From assembly GCA_009776995.1 (NCBI GenBank), contig WRMR01000149.1, positions 1 to 9,940 on the forward strand: 9,940 nt of DNA, given 5' to 3'. This document shows, piece by piece, positions 1 to 6,275 of this stretch. Within the stretch, counting starts at the first letter, position 1, and every line of letters begins with the position of its first letter. The notes under the pieces are model-generated. The model did not search any database. It saw only the letters and a list, made by a program, of their open reading frames with translations, and was not told the DNA's origin. The translations under genes and the position numbers were made by a program. Origin of the DNA: Planctomycetaceae bacterium (GTDB taxonomy: Bacteria > Planctomycetota > Planctomycetia > Pirellulales > Thermoguttaceae).

Positions 1-2253
1 GATATTATCCCGGCAGGCACGACCTCTTATGACGTCACAACCTACACCGGGACAGGAGCAACGGCAGTGGCGGGCGACCCGGTCACTGCGCCGACGACGG
101 AATCGCCGCTTGAGAACGGTGCGGTTTATCGGGTCCAGATTAAAGCAATCTACGCCCCGAATCCGGATTTCAACTCCGCCTGGTCTGGTTATATCGCTCC
201 CGAAGGCGTTACCGACCTTTCCGGTCAGGGCTACGGAGCAACAAAACTGTTGAAACCGACGGTGGAAGTCACCAACACGGTACCTGGCACGTTTGAAGTC
301 TTGATTACCGACACCGGGAACACCGGCGTGGTCAATTCGCCTACGGTGGATGTTCTTGCTGGCTACGAGGTCGAATGGAGGATCGCAGGGAGTGCGGATG
401 CGTGGCAGAGTGCGGATTACGTAAGCGGTGCCCTTGCTTCAACTGAATATCGCGAAGGGGTGGTCGTCTATTATCTCACCGGAGGCCTCAATGCCGTTTA
501 CGAGGTCGTTACAGATGCTGTCGGCGACGATATTGAGGTTCGGGTCAGGGCACTCTCGGGTACGGAAGTTTTGTGGACAGGCACAAATCCTGTCGTGCCG
601 CCGGGTGGTTCACATTCGGACTGGGTCACGGCGTTTGGAGAAGCCGGGCAGGAAGAGTTGGAGTCCTTGGGCATCCTGGAATTTGATCCTTCGACCCTTT
701 CGACGACGGGCACATCGATTACGGTGACACTGAAGATTGATGGTGATTTCCACAGTACCAATTCGGGTCCCCGGGATTTCTACATCCAGAAAACGGGTAG
801 CACCGAGGAATTGACTGATCAGTGGATGAACGGGTGGGTGCAACCCGCGAGTGGTGATCGTACTGATCCGGCATTTTGGGATCCGGCGAACTGGACGGCA
901 GGGGCCCCCTACGGTTTCTGGCTCATTGTCGATGATTACACCACACCCGGCGAGTGGGTCTTGACCTTCACCGGCGTGGACCCGGGCACGGAGTACACGA
1001 TCTACTATCAGTTCCCAACGCCGGTCGAAGGATTTGCACCCGCAATGGATGCGGTCATCACCGTAACGACGGCGGACGAGTTTATCACACTTGACGCACC
1101 GGTTGTCTCACTCGGCGATCTGGGAAGAGATGTGGCAGGGAATGACAGTTGGGTGGAAATCAGTTGGAACGTGGTTTCTGATGCAATCGGATACGAAGTC
1201 CACTTCTTCAAAGGCACTGATCAGAATGGGGGAGCGGGCGAATGGGATACCAGAGGCGGACCGATCACGTTCACCAAGAATAGTGATGGCGAATGGGTTG
1301 GAAGCGGAACCAGTACACCGGATAGTGGGTGGAATAATCAAATGCCCATCCTCACGGAGTCTGAAGGCGTGTTGACAATGCGGTGCAACACGGTGTTCAA
1401 CGGTGAGAAACATGAGTTTTACGTCATTGCCCTGGCTACGGACGAAGGCGCGAATTCCGCCCCTTCGAACCACGTTGTCAAAGGTTCACAACTGGCGGAA
1501 CCGGGAGTCAATGTCAATCCGCATAACTGGTTTGGTACTGACCCCATTGAAACGGAAATATTAGCGGCATCGCCAACCGCCGGTAGCCTGACCGTAACTT
1601 ACACAGACTACGATGCTTGGGATCAGCCTTGGTATCTTCCGGCAAAGCCGACCGGCGTCACCAGCATTGTGCAAATTGCAACGAACGATGTGTTTACAGC
1701 GGGGCTTCAGACGAAGAATGTCGCCAACGGCACGTGGGACGCAACGTTCGATAGCCTTGCGGGAGACACCTATTATGTCCGCGTGATGTACGTTACGGAC
1801 GATCCCGACTTCTTTGATTCCAACTGGTCGCCGACGCAAACGGTGACTGTTGCCGAAGCGACCGAAGTGTATGAATATGTCATCTTGCTGGAGAATCCGG
1901 CGGATGCAACCATTGACGGCACCGGTCTTAAAGTCGGCGATACCGTCAGCGTCTGGTATGTCATCAGCGCGGAAGATGTCAATGTCGCGTTTGATGTTGA
2001 TGGAGTCAATGAAATCCTGCCAAGCGTCGTCTTGGGTCATGTCGAAGAGGGAGATGGTGAATGGGTGGATGGTTCCCTCCGAATTGAGTTGGTATTCACC
2101 CTTTATCAGGCGGGTGTGAACACGTTCACGGCACAATACATGGCCTATGACGATGATTACAATCTTATTACTCCCGTCACGGTCATCGGGACATGCGAGA
2201 CCATCACGGTCACGAATGTGAGTTCTGATGGAGTTCTTCCGGAAACTCCTTCG
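1..2253 (+). other. FnIII-like beta-sandwich repeat region of the giant protein
   Basis: Residues 1 to about 751 lack GGA[IV] rungs. They show repeated beta-sandwich signatures: YRVQIKAIY near residue 41, WVEISWNVVSDAIGYEVHF near 385-400, HEFYVIALATDEGANSAPSN near 470-490, and YYVRVMYV near 591-598. The form W-x-x-V-x-x-A-x-G-Y-E-V followed by a Y-x-V-x-A strand is characteristic of fibronectin type III domains in secreted bacterial proteins. Exact domain borders cannot be set by eye, and some segments (about residues 200-350 and 610-740) could be other immunoglobulin-like folds. These domains probably act as a stalk or spacer. Confidence 0.55.
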
Positions 2254-5200
2254 GTCATCGTCACAACCTTGCTTGATGTGGTCGATGAATACGACGGCCT
2301 GATCTCTCTGCGTGAAGCGATTGCCTATGCGAGTGCTGGTGACACGATTACGTTTGACGCTTCCCTGTATGGCCAGACCATCACGCTGGTCAGCGGACAA
2401 ATGGACATTGCCAAAAACATCACGATCGACGCGACGGGTACCAATATCACCATTGATGCCGACCATCTGTCACGGATGTTCTACGTTAATTCCGGTTCGG
2501 TGTTCACACTGATGGGATTGACGCTCGAGAATGGCCAAGTCTCCGATTCCGGCGGTGCCATCAGTGCAGCTGGTACTGTCAACATTGTCAATGCCACTTT
2601 CACAGGGAATGTGGCGGGAGGCAGCGGCGGCGCAGTTTACATTGCAGTCGGTGGAACTGTGACAGTTTCACAAAGCTCATTTGTGTCGAATACGGCGAGC
2701 TACGGCGGAGCGATTTATGTGATTCAAGACAACTCTTCAACGACAAGTACTGTTTCCCATACCTCATTCCTTAACAACAGCGCAGCTTCCGGTGGTGCAA
2801 TTTATCAGGAACGCGGTGTTCTGAACATTTTTAATTCTCTCTTTGCGCGGAACAGCGCCTCTTCAGGGGGTTCAGCCGTTCACTCATCGGGCAACAATGC
2901 GAGTACCGCTATCGTCAGCTCAACAGTTGCCTACAACACTAACGGTAGTGCCGCCGTTTATCTCAATCCGGGAGCGAGTCTCGGTAACCTCTCTGTTTAC
3001 AACACAGTTTTCGCGTCCAATAGTAATAATAATGATCTTTACCTGGGAAACGGGATTCGTACACTTGGCAATACAATCCGAAGTGCGGGAACAAATGGAG
3101 TTGCAGATGGCTCGTTTAATATCCTTACCGGCAGTATTACTTACGTCGGTTTCAATACTGTCGAGAATGCATTGCTGGATACCGATGGGAAACCGACATT
3201 CGGTTCGCCGACAATTAACAGGATTACCGGCACTCCAAATTTGCCCTCACCTTACAATGAATTCGACCTCGCCGGCAATCCCCGCGTCTTTGGCGGCAGT
3301 ATGGACGTGGGTGCCTTCGAGTACCAGTATTCCAACGAATACCTTGTCGTGGCTGACATCATTGACCTCAACGATATCACACCAGTTTTTGACGGCACAA
3401 ACTGGACGTTTACGTTTAATGCCATCACAGACATACTCGGTAATGACACTTATCCTGAGAAGTCCACCGGTGGAGTCCCCGGCATTGACAGTTCCTTGTT
3501 CACTGATCCTGTTCTTGGTCCACTGTTCGATATCGACATGACGACCGGAATGGTCACTTTCACCTGGGATTTGACTTCTTATAACAGCGATCTGTCATTT
3601 ACCTATAAGATTGGCGACGGAGAAAACGACTGGTCGGTTGACACGACAGTGACGCTGATCCTTCCTTCCAGCGACAAGTTGTTTATTGTTGATACCGCGC
3701 AGGACGTTGTGGCTAATGATGGTCTCTTGAGCCTGCGTGAGGCCATTGAACTGTCCAACACCGTAAGTGATGTCACTACCATCATTTTCCACCCCGATTT
3801 GGCCGGAGAAACCATCGTCCTCAATGGCAGCGAACTGACCATTACGTCCAATGTCACCATCATCGGCCTCGGATCCGGTTTGCTGACGATTGACGCGGAC
3901 AGCGACGGGGATGGCGTCGGCGATTCGCAAATTTTTGTTATCGGTGATTATCTAATCGTTAACGGAAAATTGGTTCCTACTGATCCCGAAGCAACTGGAG
4001 TGACAGTTTTGGATGTGGCAATTTCTGGCATGACACTGACCAAGGGAGCAGGTATAGGTGTGGGGCCGGATTATTGGGGGGGGGCGATCAGTGCCACCTG
4101 CACAAACCTCGAACTGGACCAAGTCAATATTTTCGATTCTGTTACGACCGCGCGTGGTGGAGCGATTTTCGTAAACTTTGGCACACTGAATTATAGTAAT
4201 TCCCTCGTTGATGGTAATTCGAGCGGTGAGATTGGGGGAGCAATTTGGTACAGAGGGATGAACTCTTCATCTTCTTCTTGCATCAATAACGTTACCTTTA
4301 CAAACAATACTGCTGCAAGCACCAGCACTTATGGCGGTGGTGCCATTAATGTCGCTTCGACATCCCTTGGCTCCATGTCCATCGTAAATTCCACTTTTGA
4401 ATACAACAAAGCCGAAAGTAGTTTTGGCGGTGCGATTGATTTTCTAGCCGGTACACTTTCTATCGATAATACATCATTTACCTCTAACAAAGCTACGGAA
4501 GGCGGAGCCATTTATGCACCTGCTGGAGTGCTGAATGTTTCCAATTCCACCTTTACAGAAAATGAAGCAGACTTAGGCGGTGCAGTTTACCGTAAAGGAT
4601 ATGTTACTTCAGGTGATTCCTCCTCATTCTCTGACGTCACATTTACCGGCAATCGAGCAACAGCGGCTTCCAGCACTTTCGGCGGTGGTGCTATTTTTAT
4701 TCCTGCGACATCGACCGAAACCGTGACAATTACGGACTCAGGCTTTGATGGCAACATTGCTGAAGGCAGTCTTGGCGGTGCGATTGTTCTTCGTGGTGGT
4801 GTGCTTGAGATTCAAGATTCCACATTCACAGAAAACGAAGCCGTATTTGGCGGCGCGATTCATGCTTCAAGTTCCATACTTGATATTCAGAATACAGGTT
4901 TCATAAAAAACAAAGCTACGGAAGGCGGAGCCATTTTCTCTCTGAAAGGCAAATTGGATGTTTCCAATGATTCCTCTTTTACGGAAAATGAAGCGGACTT
5001 AGGCGGTGCAGTTTACCGTAAAGGATATGTTGCTTCAGGTGATTCCTCCTCATTCTCTGACGTCACATTTACTGGCAATATGGCAAATTCCAGTGCTTTT
5101 GGTGGCGGTGCTATTTTTATTCCTGCGACATCAACGGAAACCGTGATAATTACGGGATCTACATTTTATGGCAACAAAGCCGAAGCTGGTTATGGCGGTG

Positions 5201-5844
5201 CAGTGAATTCCCGTGGTGCTGTGCTTGAGGTTCAAACATCTTCCTTCTCCAATAACATAGCCGCCAATGGTGGTGCGATTTCTGCAGAATTTACTGAGGT
5301 TGAGATTCAAAGTTCGTTATTCTACGGAAACGAAGCTGTCAATGGCGGGGCAATTTACTCTATGTATGGCACATTGGATGTTTCCACGTGCAGTTTTGAG
5401 TATGGATTTTCAACGAATGCGGCGGAACTTGGTGGGGCCGTTTATCGTAAAGGGAAAGCCGATTCTGGCAACTTTTCTATTTTCACGGATGTTTTGTTTG
5501 AAGGAAATCGAGCAACTTCCTTGGAATTTGGCGGCGGTGCCATTTTTATCCTTGCGACATCAACGGAAACTATGACACTGGACCATGTCACATTCTACGG
5601 TAATCAAACTGATGGATACGGTGGAGGCGTGTATGCCCGCGCAGGAAGATTGGAACTCTTTGATTGTATGTTCACAGGAAATTCCACCAGCAAAACCGGG
5701 AGGGGAAGTGGCATTGCTTGGACATCAAAGGCTTTCATTAGTATATCAGAAACTCAGGACGATGATACAGTACTTACGAAAACCTCTACTGCTGACTGGG
5801 CTCTTATCAGCTACTTGGATGATCCCTCAGAAGACTGGTTTTGA
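1..5844 (+). CDS. Giant surface protein with FnIII-like, SLREA beta-helix and Pmp-like repeats (5' end outside window)
   Basis: The reading frame is open from base 1 to the TGA at 5842-5844 (1947 codons), so the true start and signal peptide lie upstream; the GTG at 67 is merely an in-frame valine codon. Numbering from base 1, residues 1 to about 750 form several FnIII-like beta-sandwich repeats. Residues 752-1109 are a beta-helix opened by LISLREAI (from 767) and closed by a DVGAFEY motif typical of choice-of-anchor-Q proteins. A linker follows to about 1226, then a second SLREA motif (from 1242) and a long helix with 18 GGA[IV] rungs to the end. Such proteins are usually secreted or outer-surface adhesins or scaffolds, so that role is inferred. 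No chlamydial-type autotransporter barrel, LPXTG or PEP-CTERM signal is visible; the C-terminus is a short acidic tail ending in SEDWF. The early part is GC-richer (34 of 60 bases at 1201-1260) than the repeat end (20 of 60 at 4861-4920). Confidence 0.9.
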   Translation, partial: DIIPAGTTSYDVTTYTGTGATAVAGDPVTAPTTESPLENGAVYRVQIKAIYAPNPDFNSAWSGYIAPEGVTDLSGQGYGATKLLKPTVEVTNTVPGTFEVLITDTGNTGVVNSPTVDVLAGYEVEWRIAGSADAWQSADYVSGALASTEYREGVVVYYLTGGLNAVYEVVTDAVGDDIEVRVRALSGTEVLWTGTNPVVPPGGSHSDWVTAFGEAGQEELESLGILEFDPSTLSTTGTSITVTLKIDGDFHSTNSGPRDFYIQKTGSTEELTDQWMNGWVQPASGDRTDPAFWDPANWTAGAPYGFWLIVDDYTTPGEWVLTFTGVDPGTEYTIYYQFPTPVEGFAPAMDAVITVTTADEFITLDAPVVSLGDLGRDVAGNDSWVEISWNVVSDAIGYEVHFFKGTDQNGGAGEWDTRGGPITFTKNSDGEWVGSGTSTPDSGWNNQMPILTESEGVLTMRCNTVFNGEKHEFYVIALATDEGANSAPSNHVVKGSQLAEPGVNVNPHNWFGTDPIETEILAASPTAGSLTVTYTDYDAWDQPWYLPAKPTGVTSIVQIATNDVFTAGLQTKNVANGTWDATFDSLAGDTYYVRVMYVTDDPDFFDSNWSPTQTVTVAEATEVYEYVILLENPADATIDGTGLKVGDTVSVWYVISAEDVNVAFDVDGVNEILPSVVLGHVEEGDGEWVDGSLRIELVFTLYQAGVNTFTAQYMAYDDDYNLITPVTVIGTCETITVTNVSSDGVLPETPSVIVTTLLDVVDEYDGLISLREAIAYASAGDTITFDASLYGQTITLVSGQMDIAKNITIDATGTNITIDADHLSRMFYVNSGSVFTLMGLTLENGQVSDSGGAISAAGTVNIVNATFTGNVAGGSGGAVYIAVGGTVTVSQSSFVSNTASYGGAIYVIQDNSSTTSTVSHTSFLNNSAASGGAIYQERGVLNIFNSLFARNSASSGGSAVHSSGNNASTAIVSSTVAYNTNGSAAVYLNPGASLGNLSVYNTVFASNSNNNDLYLGNGIRTLGNTIRSAGTNGVADGSFNILTGSITYVGFNTVENALLDTDGKPTFGSPTINRITGTPNLPSPYNEFDLAGNPRVFGGSMDVGAFEYQYSNEYLVVADIIDLNDITPVFDGTNWTFTFNAITDILGNDTYPEKSTGGVPGIDSSLFTDPVLGPLFDIDMTTGMVTFTWDLTSYNSDLSFTYKIGDGENDWSVDTTVTLILPSSDKLFIVDTAQDVVANDGLLSLREAIELSNTVSDVTTIIFHPDLAGETIVLNGSELTITSNVTIIGLGSGLLTIDADSDGDGVGDSQIFVIGDYLIVNGKLVPTDPEATGVTVLDVAISGMTLTKGAGIGVGPDYWGGAISATCTNLELDQVNIFDSVTTARGGAIFVNFGTLNYSNSLVDGNSSGEIGGAIWYRGMNSSSSSCINNVTFTNNTAASTSTYGGGAINVASTSLGSMSIVNSTFEYNKAESSFGGAIDFLAGTLSIDNTSFTSNKATEGGAIYAPAGVLNVSNSTFTENEADLGGAVYRKGYVTSGDSSSFSDVTFTGNRATAASSTFGGGAIFIPATSTETVTITDSGFDGNIAEGSLGGAIVLRGGVLEIQDSTFTENEAVFGGAIHASSSILDIQNTGFIKNKATEGGAIFSLKGKLDVSNDSSFTENEADLGGAVYRKGYVASGDSSSFSDVTFTGNMANSSAFGGGAIFIPATSTETVIITGSTFYGNKAEAGYGGAVNSRGAVLEVQTSSFSNNIAANGGAISAEFTEVEIQSSLFYGNEAVNGGAIYSMYGTLDVSTCSFEYGFSTNAAELGGAVYRKGKADSGNFSIFTDVLFEGNRATSLEFGGGAIFILATSTETMTLDHVTFYGNQTDGYGGGVYARAGRLELFDCMFTGNSTSKTGRGSGIAWTSKAFISISETQDDDTVLTKTSTADWALISYLDDPSEDWF
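2254..3327 (+). other. First SLREA / choice-of-anchor-Q-like beta-helix module
   Basis: Residues 752-1109 begin with VIVTTLLDVVDEYDG, then LISLREAI and a DTITFD strand, the usual opening of CSLREA-type beta-helix modules; the cysteine is replaced here by isoleucine. Rungs follow with four GGA[IV] motifs and one GGSAV, paired with FxxN motifs (FTGN, FVSN, FLNN, FARN). Longer irregular rungs lead to a closing segment containing NPRVFGGSMDVGAFEY. That start and end suggest a complete module. It probably folds as a right-handed parallel beta-helix, which is an inference from family resemblance. Confidence 0.65.
3328..3675 (+). other. Linker domain between the two beta-helix modules
   Basis: About 116 residues lie between the closing motif of module 1 and the start of module 2. 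They contain a VADIIDLND segment, DILGNDTYPEK and a final VDTTVTLIL strand. The ILGNDT plus late beta-strand arrangement recalls cadherin-like or VCBS-like domains of large secreted proteins, but the resemblance is weak and no precise family is claimed. Confidence 0.35.
3892..3924 (+). other. Aspartate-rich DxDxDG putative calcium-binding loop
   Basis: Codons for DADSDGDGVGD (residues 1298-1308) place aspartates at positions 1, 3, 5, 7 and 11 of the loop. This spacing is like the calcium loops of dockerin, EF-hand and thrombospondin type 3 repeats. The equivalent place in module 1 reads TIDADHLSRMFYV and has no such loop, so it appears to be an insertion specific to module 2. Calcium binding is inferred from spacing alone. 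Confidence 0.4.
4076..4084 (+). repeat. Poly-G tract of nine inside the Pmp-like gene
   Basis: Nine consecutive G encode part of W-G-G-A-I (tgg ggg ggg gcg). Other GGA[IV] rungs in this gene use mixed glycine codons (ggc, ggt, gga), and the next longest run at such a site is five G (4234-4238). By hand reading, loss of one G gives a TAA at 4172-4174 and gain of one G gives a TAG at 4194-4196. A length change would therefore truncate the protein near residue 1360, removing almost all of the second helix. Homopolymeric G tracts of this length are known slippage sites in chlamydial pmp genes. Confidence 0.7.
4234..4575 (+). repeat. Pmp-like tandem unit 1 (114 residues, four rungs)
   Basis: Reading from each GGA motif, this unit has rungs of 33, 31, 25 and 25 residues. 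They begin GGAIWYR, GGGAINV, GGAIDFL and GGAIYAP. Each rung carries an F-x-x-N partner (FTNN, FEYN, FTSN, FTEN), the pairing that defines Chlamydia polymorphic membrane protein repeats. It follows the same long-long-short order as the next units but lacks one short rung, so it is the oldest or a shortened copy. Confidence 0.7.
4555..4653 (+). repeat. Long direct repeat, copy 1 (99 bp; partner 4981-5079)
   Basis: Bases 4555-4653 and 4981-5079 align without gaps at an offset of 426 and differ at only four positions by hand comparison (95 of 99 identical). Three differences are silent and one changes threonine to alanine (GYVTSGD to GYVASGD). A further 28-base identical pair lies upstream at 4486-4513 and 4909-4936. 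Conservation at the DNA level points to recent duplication or gene conversion. Confidence 0.85.
4576..5001 (+). repeat. Pmp-like tandem unit 2 (142 residues, five rungs)
   Basis: Rungs of 35, 31, 25, 25 and 26 residues begin GGAVYRK, GGGAIFIP, GGAIVLR, GGAIHAS and GGAIFSL, each with an FxxN-like partner. At protein level it aligns closely with unit 3, which starts 426 bases later. The first rung, containing SSSFSDVTFTGN, and the second, containing FIPATSTETV, are nearly identical between the two units. Confidence 0.75.
4981..5079 (+). repeat. Long direct repeat, copy 2 (99 bp; partner 4555-4653)
   Basis: This is the second copy of the 99-base repeat, in the same reading frame and orientation. 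Similarity resumes just downstream, where 4681-4735 and 5101-5155 match at 50 of 55 bases at an offset of 420. A weaker third version of that part begins at 5530. Recombination between copies would delete or add about 142 codons without breaking the frame. Confidence 0.85.
5002..5430 (+). repeat. Pmp-like tandem unit 3 (143 residues, five rungs)
   Basis: Rungs of 33, 31, 25, 25 and 29 residues begin GGAVYRK, GGGAIFIP, GGAVNSR, GGAISAE and GGAIYSM. The first two rungs closely match unit 2, while the three short rungs have diverged more. The last rung has a CSFEYGF variation and a longer turn before the next GGAVYRK. Confidence 0.75.
5431..5841 (+). repeat. Pmp-like tandem unit 4, degenerate, ending in an acidic tail
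   Basis: This unit repeats the long-long order with GGAVYRK (33 residues) and GGGAIFIL (30 residues). It then decays into GGGVYAR and GSGIAW. The last 46 residues leave the repeat pattern, with SISETQDDDT, a hydrophobic WALISYL and then DDPSEDWF before the stop. The change suggests a helix cap followed by a short C-terminal tail, possibly a secretion or anchoring signal of unknown type. Confidence 0.65.
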
Positions 5845-5889
5845 CACACGTTTCAACCGTTCTGTAGCGATCTTTTTGTTGTAAAAATC

Positions 5890-5929
5890 AAAAAACCGGA
5901 AATGTTTTCTTGAACGTTTCCGGTTTTTT
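5890..5929 (+). terminator. Rho-independent terminator after the giant gene
   Basis: Left arm 5890-5906 and right arm 5913-5929 pair over 17 positions, with a single T-G wobble (5903 with 5916), around a six-base loop (5907-5912). The core is CCGGAAA paired with TTTCCGG, flanked by six A on the left and six T on the right. It begins 46 bases after the stop codon. The A-run and T-run symmetry means it could also stop transcription from the opposite side. Confidence 0.9.
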
Positions 5930-6177
5930 GTGCAATTTCTTTGTTTCGCCCTGCGCCATTTTACTCTACCGATTGGCACAACTTTTGCTCTTTTCTCATT
6001 CTGCTCGAGCAGGTTGTAACAATCGAACAGATCGGTTACTCCCAAGCAGTCATAAAATAGCTCAGAATGATATTTGCACACATTATTCTCTTGTTGATTT
6101 TATTAGACAAGTTATACTTCATTTAATATGGGTTGCCATACATCCTTTGGAGCCTGTCATTTTTTAAAATTCGCCAT

Positions 6178-6206
6178 TTGACGAAAAATAGATTGGCATC
6201 GAAAAT
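6178..6206 (+). promoter_or_regulatory. Tentative sigma70-like promoter for the polysaccharide cluster
   Basis: TTGACG at 6178-6183 matches five of six bases of the -35 consensus. It is followed after 17 bases by GAAAAT at 6201-6206, which matches four of six of the -10 consensus. A start near 6213 would give a leader of about 60 bases before the dehydrogenase. The strong terminator upstream makes a promoter in this gap likely, but this particular pair is only one candidate. Confidence 0.25.
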
Positions 6207-6264
6207 ACCTGTTATTCGAAAGTTTCCACCAAAGAAAGCGTACCATTGTTATTGAACAACAGAT

Positions 6265-6269
6265 GAAGG
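6265..6269 (+). promoter_or_regulatory. Shine-Dalgarno GAAGG for the dehydrogenase
   Basis: GAAGG lies six bases before the ATG at 6276. It supports that start over the out-of-frame ATG at 6263. Confidence 0.6.
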
Positions 6270-6275
6270 TTTTGT

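Larger units (their letters stand above)
3679..4233 (+). other. Start of second SLREA beta-helix module
   Basis: The motif GLLSLREAIELSN starts near residue 1241 and repeats the opening seen in module 1. It is followed by DPDLAGETIVL-like strands and then LTIDADSDGDGVGD at residues 1295-1308. The last element replaces the usual short TIDAD-x-x-SRxF turn with a D-x-D-x-D-G-x-x-x-x-D loop that could bind calcium. The first rungs, GGAISAT and GGAIFVN, come next before the large tandem units. Unlike module 1, this one has no choice-of-anchor-Q closing motif; it runs into the repeats to the end of the protein. Confidence 0.6.
5845..6275. other. Noncoding intergenic region between surface-protein gene and polysaccharide cluster
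   Basis: This 431-base stretch is AT-rich and holds a strong terminator near its left end and candidate promoter elements toward its right end. Besides the pair listed separately, TTGTTG (6091-6096) and TATACT (6113-6118) are spaced 16 bases apart and are an equally tentative alternative. I see no tRNA, riboswitch fold or convincing small gene. The short frames present have no family resemblance, and one of them overlaps the terminator. Confidence 0.6.

Noticed and set aside
67..69. GTG as a start codon for the giant gene
   Set aside because: The frame continues to base 1 with the same FnIII-like character and no signal peptide follows the GTG, so the real start is upstream.
1561..2466. Open frame of 301 codons on the - strand
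   Set aside because: It lies wholly opposite the giant gene, its protein is rich in R, D, H and I without any family motif, and the + frame there has clear FnIII-like and SLREA signatures.
4076..4084. G9 tract as an existing frameshift or pseudogene lesion
   Set aside because: The frame continues correctly through the tract into 18 GGA[IV] rungs, so the present length is the in-frame state.
4234..5841. CRISPR array or noncoding tandem repeat
   Set aside because: The repeats keep the reading frame, differ mostly at silent positions in the best-matching blocks and encode clear GGA[IV]/FxxN rungs.
5827..6081. Open frame of 84 codons on the - strand over the terminator
   Set aside because: It spans the terminator stem and the end of the giant gene, with a biased basic composition and no motif.
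5910..6167. Open frame of 85 codons on the + strand in the intergenic region
   Set aside because: It begins inside the right half of the terminator hairpin, has no ribosome site and shows no recognisable protein family.
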